This document shows positions 41,958 through 50,463 of a DNA stretch of 64,000 bases, piece by piece. The DNA lies in the NCBI GenBank assembly GCA_900551455.1, contig URVV01000001.1:1-64000 (forward strand), in the 5' to 3' direction. Positions within the stretch are counted from its first letter, which is position 1, and each line of letters begins with the position of its first letter. Below the pieces are notes generated by a model that saw nothing but the letters and a program-made list of their open reading frames with translations, was not told the origin of the DNA and did not search any database. The stretch is from an uncultured Mycoplasmatota bacterium. Lineage in GTDB: Bacteria > Bacillota_I > Bacilli_A > RF39 > UBA660. The position numbers and the translations under genes are program-made.

Positions 41958-42344
41958 GTGGATGTACTAAAAACAATAGCTGAAATAGTAGATAAATTGA
42001 ATGAACTAGATAATTATGATAACGGTTTATCACAATTACTTTCTGAATGTGATGAAAAAGAACAAGATTTACTGCATTATATAGAAAATAATAAAATCAA
42101 TATGCTATGGTGCTATAAATATGTTAGAGAATTAAAAAATATCAGAGAAAAAAGAAGAAATATCAAGAATGACATGGAAAGAATAATGAAATTTAAAGAG
42201 CAAAAGACAAAATTAGTATCAACAATAGATAATAGACAATTAATGTTAGCTGAATTAAATAAAAGGGAAAAACAGTTGAACTGTCCTTATAAGAATAGGA
42301 GATATGCAGAGGAAGAATTACAAAAGATACTAAAAGGGGTGTAA
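41958..42344 (+). CDS. Phage coiled-coil protein
   Basis: 128 residues from GTG 41958, preceded by AGGAGG. Pattern L-L-S-E-C-D-E-K-E-Q-D-L-L-H-Y-I-E and W-C-Y-K-Y-V-R-E-L is known from hypothetical proteins of Gram-positive phages located before the late regulator. Function unknown. Confidence 0.6.
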   Translation: MDVLKTIAEIVDKLNELDNYDNGLSQLLSECDEKEQDLLHYIENNKINMLWCYKYVRELKNIREKRRNIKNDMERIMKFKEQKTKLVSTIDNRQLMLAELNKREKQLNCPYKNRRYAEEELQKILKGV

Positions 42345-42347
42345 TTA

Positions 42348-42794
42348 ATGTATTTAGAATACCATGAGCTGTTAAAGCAATTCAAAAAAGCAGAGAGAAA
42401 CTATAACGAGGCATTAGAAAAGAAAAGTGAGTTAATACTATCTGTAATACCAGGAGCAATTAAACCAAAGGAAATTATAGCAACTAGTAATACTTCACCA
42501 GACAATAATTTAATTAACTACACAAGCGAAATAGATGAAGTAGATAAATTGATTAACCAAAGTAGAAACACACGAGATATGCTAAATTATGAACTTAAGA
42601 AGAAGTTAATCAAAATGAAAGAAGAGGGGAATGTATATGACAAAATATACATTTATAGATGGATAGAACATAGATCTGTTTATAAGTTTCATAAATTAGT
42701 TGGATATAGTAAAAGTCAAGTATATGACTATATTTCCGAAATGAAAGAAAAATTATATAAAAATGAAAGTTCGGACAAAATCGGACAAAATTAG
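42348..42794 (+). CDS. ArpU/RinA-like late gene regulator
   Basis: 148 residues. The C-terminal third (Y-I-Y-R-W-I-E-H-R-S-V-Y-K-F-H-K-L-V-G-Y-S-K-S-Q-V) looks like a sigma region 4 type helix-turn-helix, as in ArpU and RinA proteins that switch on phage packaging and structural genes. It is the last gene of the early block and lies before the terminase region, the expected place. Its final codons make two tandem TCGGACAAAA repeats. Assigned by fold and place. Confidence 0.5.
   Translation: MYLEYHELLKQFKKAERNYNEALEKKSELILSVIPGAIKPKEIIATSNTSPDNNLINYTSEIDEVDKLINQSRNTRDMLNYELKKKLIKMKEEGNVYDKIYIYRWIEHRSVYKFHKLVGYSKSQVYDYISEMKEKLYKNESSDKIGQN
42771..42790 (+). repeat. Two tandem TCGGACAAAA repeats
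   Basis: Two perfect 10-base copies, one helical turn apart, at the end of the late-regulator gene and five bases before a TATACA -10-like element (42796-42801). This would suit a binding site for an activator. Confidence 0.6.
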
Positions 42795-43060
42795 GTATAC
42801 ACTAGTATCGTGAGAAAATAAATAATTCACACATTTATACCTCACACTACTTTAATAAGTAGTGTACTGATGATATATGCAAAAACAAGACAGAGGTTTT
42901 TAACATATTAAATTATGGTTTTATACTCAACCGTCCTAGTAACTCTAGTGAAAAAAACTTATAGAGTATTGGTGAACTTTGACACCTATATCATTAGTAC
43001 AGTATTTACTAAAACGAATCATATAAACTTCTTTATGAGAGACTAATAGTCTCTTTTATT
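42795..43060 (+). ncRNA. Candidate structured RNA upstream of the terminase genes
   Basis: No gene in 312 bases, but dense pairing. A nine-pair hairpin (42844-42865) is followed by a closing helix of 12 pairs with one G-T, 42866-42877 with 42987-42998. Inside lie AAAAAC/GTTTTT (42881-42901), ATACTC/GAGTAT (42923-42969) and GGTG/CACC (42971-42986), the last stacking directly on the closing helix. An intrinsic terminator follows at 43037. The fold is read by eye; a cos site or leader is an alternative. Confidence 0.5.
43037..43060 (+). terminator. Terminator of the structured RNA
   Basis: AGAGACT and AGTCTCT around AA/AT followed by TTTATT. Confidence 0.65.
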
Positions 43061-43106
43061 ATGCAAATATCTCTATTGAGAATTAATATAGCAAAGGGGT
43101 GATCGT

Positions 43107-43505
43107 ATGAAAGAGGTCACTAAACTATTAATCAATGATTTCAAGATTAAACAGTTGAACCACGATTTTATGGGATATTCTCTGCAAAGAGGAGATATAT
43201 ATACATTTCATCATTTTTTAATAGCTAATAGAGAAAATGGCCCATATGCTTATTGGAATGGGGTAATATTGTGTGGTAAAACTTCACATCCATATTTACA
43301 TCTAATAGAGAACAAAGATGAAGATAGATTCTATGATATAACAAGTGAATTTCTGGATATGAAGAACAAAGGATATTTAGATATAGAAAACGTAAGATAT
43401 ATAGATGATATTTTAACTAGTTTCGAAAGAGAATATTGCGGTAAGAGAGGTAAAAAAGGAAAGATATTAATAAAAGAAGAGTATACAAAAAGGGTAAAAT
43501 TATGA
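43107..43505 (+). CDS. HNH-like nuclease candidate
   Basis: 132 residues with GGGGTG before the ATG. The core T-F-H-H-F-L-I...Y-W-N-G-V-I-L-C-G-K-T-S-H-P-Y-L-H has His-His, Asn and His at HNH-like spacing. HNH proteins beside terminase genes assist DNA packaging in many phages. No zinc-binding Cys pairs are seen, so this is tentative. Confidence 0.5.
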   Translation: MKEVTKLLINDFKIKQLNHDFMGYSLQRGDIYTFHHFLIANRENGPYAYWNGVILCGKTSHPYLHLIENKDEDRFYDITSEFLDMKNKGYLDIENVRYIDDILTSFEREYCGKRGKKGKILIKEEYTKRVKL

Positions 43506-43690
43506 ATTGGAACAAATGTATGAAGAGCTTTAATTGCAAAGTATGTAGTGATTACAACTACTGCAAAGATGATATAAAAGAAGGTGATATTAATGGCAAA
43601 CGTAAGCAATTTAAAGCCAATACGAACCACGGAAGAAGCAAGAAAAAGAGGCAAAAAAGGTGGAAAAGCGAGTGGCAAAGCAAGAAATAA
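43502..43690 (+). CDS. Possible small Cys-rich protein
   Basis: 62 residues starting in the previous stop (TTATGA). The first 24 residues have four Cys (C-x5-C-x2-C-x5-C). The last 98 bases overlap the small terminase gene in another frame, which lowers confidence. No strong ribosome site. Confidence 0.3.
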   Translation: MNWNKCMKSFNCKVCSDYNYCKDDIKEGDINGKRKQFKANTNHGRSKKKRQKRWKSEWQSKK

Positions 43691-43892
43691 AAGAAAAGCA
43701 TTAAAAGAAGAATTATTATTGTTATTATCAACTAATAATACGCAGAAAAGAGTATCGTTAGCTTTAATTAAACAAGCAATGGCTGGTAACACAAAAGCAT
43801 TCGAAGTAATTAGAGATACCATAGGAGAAAAACCAATTGATAAAGTGGAAACTGATATTGACTTCAATATAAAGGTAGAATTAGATGACTAA
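43593..43892 (+). CDS. terS: Terminase small subunit-like protein
   Basis: 99 residues from ATG 43593 with AAGGTGAT. Basic start with E-E-A-R-K-R-G-K-K-G-G-K-A-S-G-K-A-R, then L-S-L/K-A-L-K-E-E-L and A-L-I-K-Q-A-M-A-G-N-T-K-A-F-E-V-I-R-D-T-I-G-E-K-P. This form precedes the large terminase in many Gram-positive phages and is taken as the DNA-recognition subunit. Confidence 0.7.
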   Translation: MANVSNLKPIRTTEEARKRGKKGGKASGKARNKRKALKEELLLLLSTNNTQKRVSLALIKQAMAGNTKAFEVIRDTIGEKPIDKVETDIDFNIKVELDD

Positions 43893-45387
43893 AGAAATTA
43901 AAATATCAATATCGAAAAAAGTATTTAATGATGTATATATACCTTATTTAGATAATATAAGCAGATATTTGATATTTTATGGCGGTGCTGGTAGTGGTAA
44001 GTCCTTCTTCATTGTTGAAAGATACATATATAAAATACTTAATTCAAAATTAATGAACTTATTAACAGTTCGTGCTACTGGTAAGAGCAATAGAGATAGT
44101 ACATTTGCTTTGTTTAAGCAAGTTATTAATAAATGGCATTTAGGTATGCACTTCAAAATAAATGAAAGTGATCTAAGAATAAAATGTTTACTTAATGGCA
44201 ATGAAATAATATTTAGTGGACTAGATGATGTTGAAAAGTTAAAATCAGTTACTTTTAGCAAAGGTGAACTTACTGATATATGGATAGAAGAAGCTTCTGA
44301 AATACTAGAAAGTGATTTCAATCAATTAGATGTCAGATTAAGAGGTAAAGGAACTAAAAAGCAAATAGTTATATCTTTTAATCCGATTGATATTAATCAT
44401 TGGCTAAAAAAGAAGTTCTTTGATGTACCAAGAGATAATTTAACTATAGTACATACAACATATAAGGATAATAAGTTCTTAGATGAAGATTATAAGAAGT
44501 TATTAGAAAGTTATAAGTATACTGATGAGTATTACTATAATGTATACTGTTTAGGTCAATGGGGTGTTTTAGGAAAGACTGTATTTGATGCAAGAGCAGT
44601 AAGCAGAAGACTACAGGAAATAACTAGACCTATCAAGACAGGCTATTTTGAATATAAATATGATGATACAATGCCTGTTGGGAAGAAGATCACTGATGTA
44701 AAATGGGTAAATGATGAAAATGGTTATATAGAACTATATGAATTGCCCAACCTATACAAATATTGCATAGGTGGTGATACTGCTGGTGATGGCTCTGACT
44801 GGTTTACTGGACATGTACTTAATGCAAAGACTGGCAAACAAGTTGCAAGGCTAAGACATCAAATGGATGAGGATCTATATGTAAGGCAAATGTATTGTTT
44901 AGGTTGGTATTATGCTGATAAAAACTTAAAAACTGGTGTAGCAACACCTGCTCTTATGTGCATTGAAAGTAATTTTAGTAGTTTTCCTAATAAAGAACTA
45001 GTAAGGTTAGGCTATCCTAATATGTTCGTAAGGGAGAAAGAAGATAGATATACAGGTATAATGGACAAGTCTTATGGATTCAAGACCACTTCATTAACAA
45101 GGCCTGTTATAATAGCAGAACTAGTTAAAATAGTTCGTGAATCTGTTGAGTTAATAAACGATAAATTAACACTTGAAGAAATGCTAACTTTTGTCAGAAA
45201 TGAAAAGGGAAGACCTGAAGCACAGCAAGGAGCGCATGATGATTTGGTTATGGGGCTTGCTATAGCCTATTATTCAAGGACACAAGTAGTATTTGATGTT
45301 GAACCGATAGAAGTAAGTCAAGTATTTAACTTCAAGTCAGAAGAGCCACTAGAGGCTGATTATGGAGAGGAGATAGTGATCATATAA
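43885..45387 (+). CDS. terL: Terminase large subunit (PBSX type)
   Basis: 500 residues. ATPase with Walker A G-G-A-G-S-G-K-S at 33-40 and Walker B I-W-I-E-E-A-S. The RNase H-like nuclease domain begins at G-G-D-T-A-G-D-G-S-D-W-F and continues with I-E-S-N-F. It pumps DNA into the prohead and cuts it. Overlaps terS by eight bases. Confidence 0.95.
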   Translation: MTKEIKISISKKVFNDVYIPYLDNISRYLIFYGGAGSGKSFFIVERYIYKILNSKLMNLLTVRATGKSNRDSTFALFKQVINKWHLGMHFKINESDLRIKCLLNGNEIIFSGLDDVEKLKSVTFSKGELTDIWIEEASEILESDFNQLDVRLRGKGTKKQIVISFNPIDINHWLKKKFFDVPRDNLTIVHTTYKDNKFLDEDYKKLLESYKYTDEYYYNVYCLGQWGVLGKTVFDARAVSRRLQEITRPIKTGYFEYKYDDTMPVGKKITDVKWVNDENGYIELYELPNLYKYCIGGDTAGDGSDWFTGHVLNAKTGKQVARLRHQMDEDLYVRQMYCLGWYYADKNLKTGVATPALMCIESNFSSFPNKELVRLGYPNMFVREKEDRYTGIMDKSYGFKTTSLTRPVIIAELVKIVRESVELINDKLTLEEMLTFVRNEKGRPEAQQGAHDDLVMGLAIAYYSRTQVVFDVEPIEVSQVFNFKSEEPLEADYGEEIVII

Positions 45388-45563
45388 TGAAAAAGAAAGT
45401 TTATAGAAAAAGACATAATAAGGAAATAACTGAAGAAATAGTTCAAGTCGTTGCAAATGCGATTATAGAATTGGCAGATGAAGAAAAAAGAACTGTTGAA
45501 GACGTTGTTAATGATATTGTTGAAGAAAGCAAATCAGATGACTTTGAAAAAGGTGATAAGTAA
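45387..45563 (+). CDS. Small phage protein, 58 residues
   Basis: ATG overlaps the terL stop by one base and its TAA overlaps the next ATG (TAATG). Basic start, acidic helical remainder. The translational coupling on both sides supports it. Function unknown. Confidence 0.5.
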   Translation: MKKKVYRKRHNKEITEEIVQVVANAIIELADEEKRTVEDVVNDIVEESKSDDFEKGDK

Positions 45564-45811
45564 TGGAAACAATAGCATTACTTTTTTTATTTGGTATTTT
45601 TATAATTTTAGCTTATACTTTAGGGCTTAAAAATGGTCAAAAATTAAAGAATAATGAAGAGATAAAAATGCCTGAAATTAATCCTGTTAAAATAGTTAGA
45701 AATGAAATAGATGCTTTTGAACAAAGAAAGAAACAAGATGTTTACGATACCATAATGGCTAATATAGATAACTATGATGGAACAGGATTAGGACAGAAAG
45801 ATATTAACTAA
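45563..45811 (+). CDS. Small membrane protein before portal
   Basis: 82 residues: hydrophobic helix at 4-22 and a charged tail with N-P-V-K-I-V-R and Y-D-T-I-M-A-N-I-D-N-Y-D-G-T-G. Similar short proteins lie between terminase and portal in other phages of this kind. Function unknown. Confidence 0.6.
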   Translation: METIALLFLFGIFIILAYTLGLKNGQKLKNNEEIKMPEINPVKIVRNEIDAFEQRKKQDVYDTIMANIDNYDGTGLGQKDIN

Positions 45812-45826
45812 TTAGGAGGTGACATG

Positions 45827-47533
45827 ATGGATTTAAACGAAGTAAAAGAAACTGATATATGGGAATTATATGAAAGAGGTAGAAATTATAATCGACTAAA
45901 AGGCCTATATTCAGATACTGATAAGAATTATAGAATGTACAACGGAAACCAGTGGGCTGGATTAAAGATTAGTGGAATAGAACCTATACAATTAAACATA
46001 ATTAAGCCAATAATTAAGTATAAAGTCGGAGTAATCAACAATAATATGTATTTACCTGTGTTTAGTGCTGAAAACTTTGAAAATAAAGAGTTTAAAGATG
46101 TAGCAAATAAAACCTGTGAACTTCTTAATAAACTAGCCGCTAAAGTATGGGAAAAAGACAATATGGACTACAAAACAAGAGCAATAAGCAAACATTCTGC
46201 TATTAATGATGAGTGCCCAATTTATGTTGACTATGATGAGAAGGCAAATATGCCACAAAACGAGATATTATCAAAGAACGATGTATATTATGGCAATGAG
46301 AACGATTCAGATATACAGAATCAGCCATATATTTTAATTAAGCATAGAAAACCAGTTATTAATACTATTGAAATGGCCAGATTATCAGGAGTGTCAGAGG
46401 ACAAATTAAAGTATATAGTTGGCGATAATGATACTTTTGAAGAAGCTGGAGAAGACTCTAGAGAAGAAAAAGATGATATGGTAACTATTATTACTAAACT
46501 ATATAAAGAAAATGGTACAGTCCATTTTAGTCAAGCAACAAGATATTGTGATATAAAAGAAGACAAAGACACAGGGCTTACACTTTATCCACTAGAGCAC
46601 ATGCTTTGGGAAGAAAAAGAAGGATATGCTCGAGGAGAAGGTGAAGTTAGATATTTAATACCTAACCAGTTAGAAATTAATAAGACTATAATGAGAAGAT
46701 TAATATCTGCAAAAACTACCGCTTATCCACAAAAAATTGTTGATATATCTAAAATACAAAATCCTAATGCAATAGACAAAATTGGTGGCACTATTAAAGT
46801 TAATGGTATAAATGTAGATGATGTTAAGAAGGCAATTGGAGTCCTTCAACCAGCACAAATGAGTGAAGATGTTGAAAAGGTAATGAATGAATTGATATCT
46901 ACTACTAGAGAACTAGCAGGTGCAGGAGATATCGCTACTGGTGATGTTAATCCGGAAAGTGCGAGTGGTAAGGCAATATTGGCAGTACAGCAAGCATCAC
47001 AGATGCCAGTAACTGAACAAACATTGTCATTAAAGACCACTTTAGAGGGATTAGCAAGAATTTGGTTAGATATGTGGAAGACATATGCTACAGATGGTTT
47101 GGTAATAGACTATGAAGAATCTAATCCGACTACTGGAGAAGTAAGTTCTAGACCCGTTAAAGTACCTTATAGTGTATTACAAGAATTACAAGCAAATGTA
47201 AAGATAGATATTACACCTAAGAGCCCTTATGATAAATATGCTCAAGAATTATCACTTGAGAATATGTTAAAGGCAGGATACTTTACTGCTGAAAGATTAG
47301 CAGAACTAGAAGTATATGTAAGTCTATTAGATGATGACAGTTCAATGCCTAAATCTAAGTTAGAAGAAGCAATAAAGAAAATGAAAGAATCTCAGCAAAG
47401 AATAGCAGATGTTCAGACAAAGGCTCAAGAATTGCAAATGAAAGCTAATAAATTTATCGCTAATCAACAAGATATAACTGGCATAGGACAATATGGAAAT
47501 CAATTAATTAATCAAGCAATGACTACACAATAG
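45827..47533 (+). CDS. Portal protein (P22-like)
   Basis: 568 residues from ATG 45827, with AGGAGG seven bases upstream. Portal marks include Y-R-M-Y-N-G-N-Q-W, N-I-I-K-P-I-I-K-Y-K-V-G, W-E-E-K-E-G-Y, and the central A-S-G-K-A-I-L-A-V-Q-Q-A-S-Q. The long coiled helical C terminus fits the barrel of podovirus portals. It forms the DNA gate of the capsid. Confidence 0.88.
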   Translation: MDLNEVKETDIWELYERGRNYNRLKGLYSDTDKNYRMYNGNQWAGLKISGIEPIQLNIIKPIIKYKVGVINNNMYLPVFSAENFENKEFKDVANKTCELLNKLAAKVWEKDNMDYKTRAISKHSAINDECPIYVDYDEKANMPQNEILSKNDVYYGNENDSDIQNQPYILIKHRKPVINTIEMARLSGVSEDKLKYIVGDNDTFEEAGEDSREEKDDMVTIITKLYKENGTVHFSQATRYCDIKEDKDTGLTLYPLEHMLWEEKEGYARGEGEVRYLIPNQLEINKTIMRRLISAKTTAYPQKIVDISKIQNPNAIDKIGGTIKVNGINVDDVKKAIGVLQPAQMSEDVEKVMNELISTTRELAGAGDIATGDVNPESASGKAILAVQQASQMPVTEQTLSLKTTLEGLARIWLDMWKTYATDGLVIDYEESNPTTGEVSSRPVKVPYSVLQELQANVKIDITPKSPYDKYAQELSLENMLKAGYFTAERLAELEVYVSLLDDDSSMPKSKLEEAIKKMKESQQRIADVQTKAQELQMKANKFIANQQDITGIGQYGNQLINQAMTTQ

Positions 47534-47622
47534 TTGTTGCTTTTTAATAGTCCAAGCATTGTAAGACTTTAAAAGAAGATGGAATAGTGAAGTCAAACAC
47601 TTAAAAAAATAGGAGGAAAAAA

Positions 47623-48480
47623 ATGAACGAAGAATATGATGTTCAAACACCTGTTACAGATGTAACTGAAAATACTGAGGCTCAATCAGTAGAAGAAAAT
47701 GAGGAAGGTATAGAATTAACTGATACCACTTCTCAAGAGGAAGAAAAAAAAGAAGTTAAAAATTATACTGCAGAAGAAATAGAAAAGATGGTTAATGATA
47801 GAGTAAACGACATACTTCCGAAGAAAATCGAAAGAGAAAAAAGGAAGATGGAAAAGCAATATTCTGATAAATTAGCCAAATATGAAGAAACTGACAGTAT
47901 ATTAAAGGCAGGCCTTGGAACTAAAGATATCTCTGAATCTAATCAAAGAATGAGAGAATTTTATAAAGAACAAGGAATTGATATACCTGCTTATTCAAAA
48001 CCTAAATATTCTGAAGAAGATGAAAAGATTTTAGGCAAAGCTGAGGCTACTAAAATCATTGATTTAGGATTTGAAGAAATGCAAGAAGAGGCAAATAGAC
48101 TAGCCACTATTGGTGTTGATAAAATGACACCTAGAGAGAAAGTTATATTTAATACTCTTGCAGATGAACTAACTCATCAAAAACAAGTTAAAGAGTTGGC
48201 AGAATTAGGTGTAAAAGAAGAAATACTAAATAATTCTGAATTCAAAGAATTTGCTAGTCAATTTACTTCAAAAACACCAATTAAAACAGTATATGAAATG
48301 TATACTGTTACACATCAGTCTAAACCAAAGATTGAAAAGATAGGAAGCATGAAAAACAACATTTCAAAGGAAGAAAAAGAATTTTATACTCCAGATGAGG
48401 TAAATGCACTTACTCCTGAGGAATGGGAAAAACCAGGTGTCTGGGAAAAAGTAATGGCTTCTCAAAGAAAATGGAAATAA
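47623..48480 (+). CDS. Capsid scaffold protein
   Basis: 285 residues between portal and capsid genes. Acidic disordered start, then a coiled coil from about 45 to 95 (Y-T-A-E-E-I-E-K-M-V-N-D-R-V), as in DUF4355-type scaffolds. GGAGG precedes the ATG; the 89-base gap before it shows only a partial hairpin. Confidence 0.8.
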   Translation: MNEEYDVQTPVTDVTENTEAQSVEENEEGIELTDTTSQEEEKKEVKNYTAEEIEKMVNDRVNDILPKKIEREKRKMEKQYSDKLAKYEETDSILKAGLGTKDISESNQRMREFYKEQGIDIPAYSKPKYSEEDEKILGKAEATKIIDLGFEEMQEEANRLATIGVDKMTPREKVIFNTLADELTHQKQVKELAELGVKEEILNNSEFKEFASQFTSKTPIKTVYEMYTVTHQSKPKIEKIGSMKNNISKEEKEFYTPDEVNALTPEEWEKPGVWEKVMASQRKWK

Positions 48481-48494
48481 AGGAGTGATAGAGA

Positions 48495-49460
48495 ATGAAT
48501 GATGCAAGACAAACGATTTGGCATCAAGGGTATGAAAGAGCCCTAAAGACTATAACTTCATTAAGAAATCATAGCGATTTCAAATATGAAAAAGATACAC
48601 ATAATGCAAGAAAAGTAATAATTTTAAATGCAGATAAACCTTTAGTAAGAAAATATACACCAGGAGAATCAATTAAAAGAGATAAAGCAAGTGTAACCAA
48701 AAAAGAATTTGAAATGGATCAAATGTATTATTTCAATGTTGGAATTGATCATGTTGATAAGGCACAAACTGTTCCAGGAGCATTAGAATCAATCTGTCAA
48801 GAAGGAGCAATTGCACTTTCTGAAGAAGGAGACAAATACGTTGCTAAACTGGTTAATGATGGTGTTAATGCTGGTACTGTTGAAGTAATTGATGGTACAT
48901 CAGCAACTAAATCTAATGCTATTGAAAAACTAGAAGATGGATTTGTTAAATTATATAGAAATAATGTTCCACAAAACACTGAATTATATTCAGAAAATGA
49001 TCCAGGATTCTTTAGTAAAATTAGACAAAACTTAACAGAGTTATATACTAACAATGTTGATATGGCTAAAAAAGGTATTGTAGGTAAATATGGCAATGCA
49101 TTAATTACTATTGAAAACCTTTTACCTAAATTAGATCCAACATATGCTGCTACAACTGATACAGATATTGTTGAAGGTAAAACATATTATACAAGAAGTG
49201 GAGAATCAAGTGCTTATGTTTATACTGAGGTTACTTCTCCAGCTAAAGCAAGTATAAGTTCTTATTATGAAATTACTGGTTACGGAAAAGTTCTTAATTT
49301 CTTAAGAACTAAAAAAGCTGTTGCATTTGCAGAACAAATTGAAAAAGTAGTTAACTACGAAGTTCAAGATGGATTTGAAACAGCTCAAAAAGGTTTATAT
49401 GTGTATGGTGGTCTTTTAGTAAGACCTAAAGAAATTGTGTGTATCAAGACAAGTCTTTAA
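48495..49460 (+). CDS. Major capsid protein with inserted module
   Basis: 321 residues, AGGAG site. Segments E-S-I-K-R-D-K-A-S-V and F-N-V-G-I-D-H-V-D-K-A, then E-E-G-D-K-Y-V-A-K-L, fit an HK97-fold capsid of the podovirus type. Residues 215-257 (D-T-D-I-V-E-G-K-T-Y-Y-T-R-S-G...Y-Y-E-I) look like a separate Thr/Tyr/Ser-rich beta module known from phage surface proteins, inserted before the last strands. It may decorate the capsid surface. Confidence 0.82.
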   Translation: MNDARQTIWHQGYERALKTITSLRNHSDFKYEKDTHNARKVIILNADKPLVRKYTPGESIKRDKASVTKKEFEMDQMYYFNVGIDHVDKAQTVPGALESICQEGAIALSEEGDKYVAKLVNDGVNAGTVEVIDGTSATKSNAIEKLEDGFVKLYRNNVPQNTELYSENDPGFFSKIRQNLTELYTNNVDMAKKGIVGKYGNALITIENLLPKLDPTYAATTDTDIVEGKTYYTRSGESSAYVYTEVTSPAKASISSYYEITGYGKVLNFLRTKKAVAFAEQIEKVVNYEVQDGFETAQKGLYVYGGLLVRPKEIVCIKTSL

Positions 49461-49466
49461 AAAAAT

Positions 49467-49488
49467 AGAGAGAGAAATCTCTCTTTTA
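49467..49488 (+). terminator. Terminator after the capsid gene
   Basis: AGAGAG and CTCTCT around AAAT then TTTA. It sits directly before the tRNA-like element and could limit transcription past the highly expressed capsid gene. Confidence 0.55.
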
Positions 49489-49535
49489 TCGTGTGATTAG
49501 TGTTAAGAGTGGTGCAATTCCACTCCTCACGACCA
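49489..49535 (+). ncRNA. tRNA-like acceptor/T-arm element with CCA
   Basis: TCGTGTG (49489-49495) pairs with CTCACGA (49526-49532) with one mismatch. GAGTGG (49507-49512) pairs with CCACTC (49520-49525) around the seven-base loop TGCAATT, which keeps T54, C56, A57 and A58 of a T-loop. The two 3' strands are contiguous as in tRNA, and CCA follows at 49533. An 11-base linker replaces the D and anticodon arms. It ends five bases before the next gene's ribosome site. It could be an RNase P or Z processing signal. Fold read by eye. Confidence 0.5.
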
Positions 49536-49550
49536 ATAGTAGGAGGAAAT

Positions 49551-49952
49551 ATGAAAGTTGAATATTATACATTAAAACCAAGCTTAAAACAATATTTTGG
49601 AAGAAAAGTTAATAAGTCTTTAACATTTGATGAATGGACTGAAGATAAAAAAGTACATCAGACTTTGAAAGATTTAGAACTTGTAACTGAAATACATGAC
49701 GAAAGAAAAATTAAAATGATAATTTTAGGAAAAGAAGAAATAATTACTACTGAAGAAATAAGTACAATAAAACAAAAATTAGCAACTGGTGTGATTTTAA
49801 TTTGGGATGAACAGCAAGGCTATATAATCCCACCATACGAAATGGCTACATTAGATGAAATAGAAAAAGATTTGATTGCCATGAAAGATGTGTATAGGAG
49901 TGATGATAATGACATTACTAGAAATGAAGAAAAAAGTGCTAAGGTTAATTGA
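49551..49952 (+). CDS. Phage head protein of unknown function
   Basis: 133 residues from ATG 49551 (AGGAGGAAAT). Upstream in-frame bases belong to the tRNA-like element. Lys/Glu-rich with short strands (K-M-I-I-L-G-K-E-E-I-I). Place after capsid suggests a head completion protein. Overlaps the next gene by 44 bases. Confidence 0.55.
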   Translation: MKVEYYTLKPSLKQYFGRKVNKSLTFDEWTEDKKVHQTLKDLELVTEIHDERKIKMIILGKEEIITTEEISTIKQKLATGVILIWDEQQGYIIPPYEMATLDEIEKDLIAMKDVYRSDDNDITRNEEKSAKVN

Positions 49953-50463
49953 AGAAATTAATGATAAAAGTCCATTGTTAACCGATGATCCGGATATAGC
50001 AAATAAGATAAACGATGTTATAAACCAGATTCAAAATGAAATTGCTAGAATAAAAAAAATACCTGCTAGAGAGGAATTAGAAGTGACTAAAGGTGATGAG
50101 GTTGATTTTTCTGAGATAGCAAAGGATTTATTTCAAATTAACATTGTTAGGGGAGTAGAAAATGATATTATAGGTAATACTATTAATTTTTATGGTGATG
50201 GTGTTGCTAAGGTATATTATTATAAGTATCCTAAACAAATAACCGCCGAAACAAAAGATGATGAATTTAAATTTGATTTATCAACCGATGTACTTGAGAT
50301 AATGCCATATGGTGTTGCTGCTGATTTATTAAAGTCTGACATATCTGCAAATTACGGACAAGTTTATTCTAATAGATATGAGCAAATGCTACAAAGATTA
50401 GATCCAAGATTTCATACTGGTAGCATTTATATAGAAGGAGATGACACTTATGAGTTCTTATAG
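49909..50463 (+). CDS. Head-tail adaptor-like protein
   Basis: 184 residues from ATG 49909, preceded by AGGAG. N-terminal helices L-L-E-M-K-K-K-V-L-R-L-I and I-A-N-K-I-N-D-V-I-N-Q-I-Q-N-E-I, then strands, then a helix with G-V-A-A-D-L-L-K-S-D. The layout matches connector/adaptor proteins that bind under the portal (like P22 gp4 or gp6-type adaptors). Assigned by layout and place. Confidence 0.6.
   Translation: MTLLEMKKKVLRLIEEINDKSPLLTDDPDIANKINDVINQIQNEIARIKKIPAREELEVTKGDEVDFSEIAKDLFQINIVRGVENDIIGNTINFYGDGVAKVYYYKYPKQITAETKDDEFKFDLSTDVLEIMPYGVAADLLKSDISANYGQVYSNRYEQMLQRLDPRFHTGSIYIEGDDTYEFL

Noticed and set aside
43331..43867. Minus-strand 178-codon frame opposite HNH-like and terS genes
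   Set aside because: Long only because AT-rich coding strands give open antisense frames; no start signals and it opposes the late operon.
49489..49535. A complete tRNA gene
   Set aside because: No D arm or anticodon arm is present, so it cannot decode; reported as a tRNA-like element instead.
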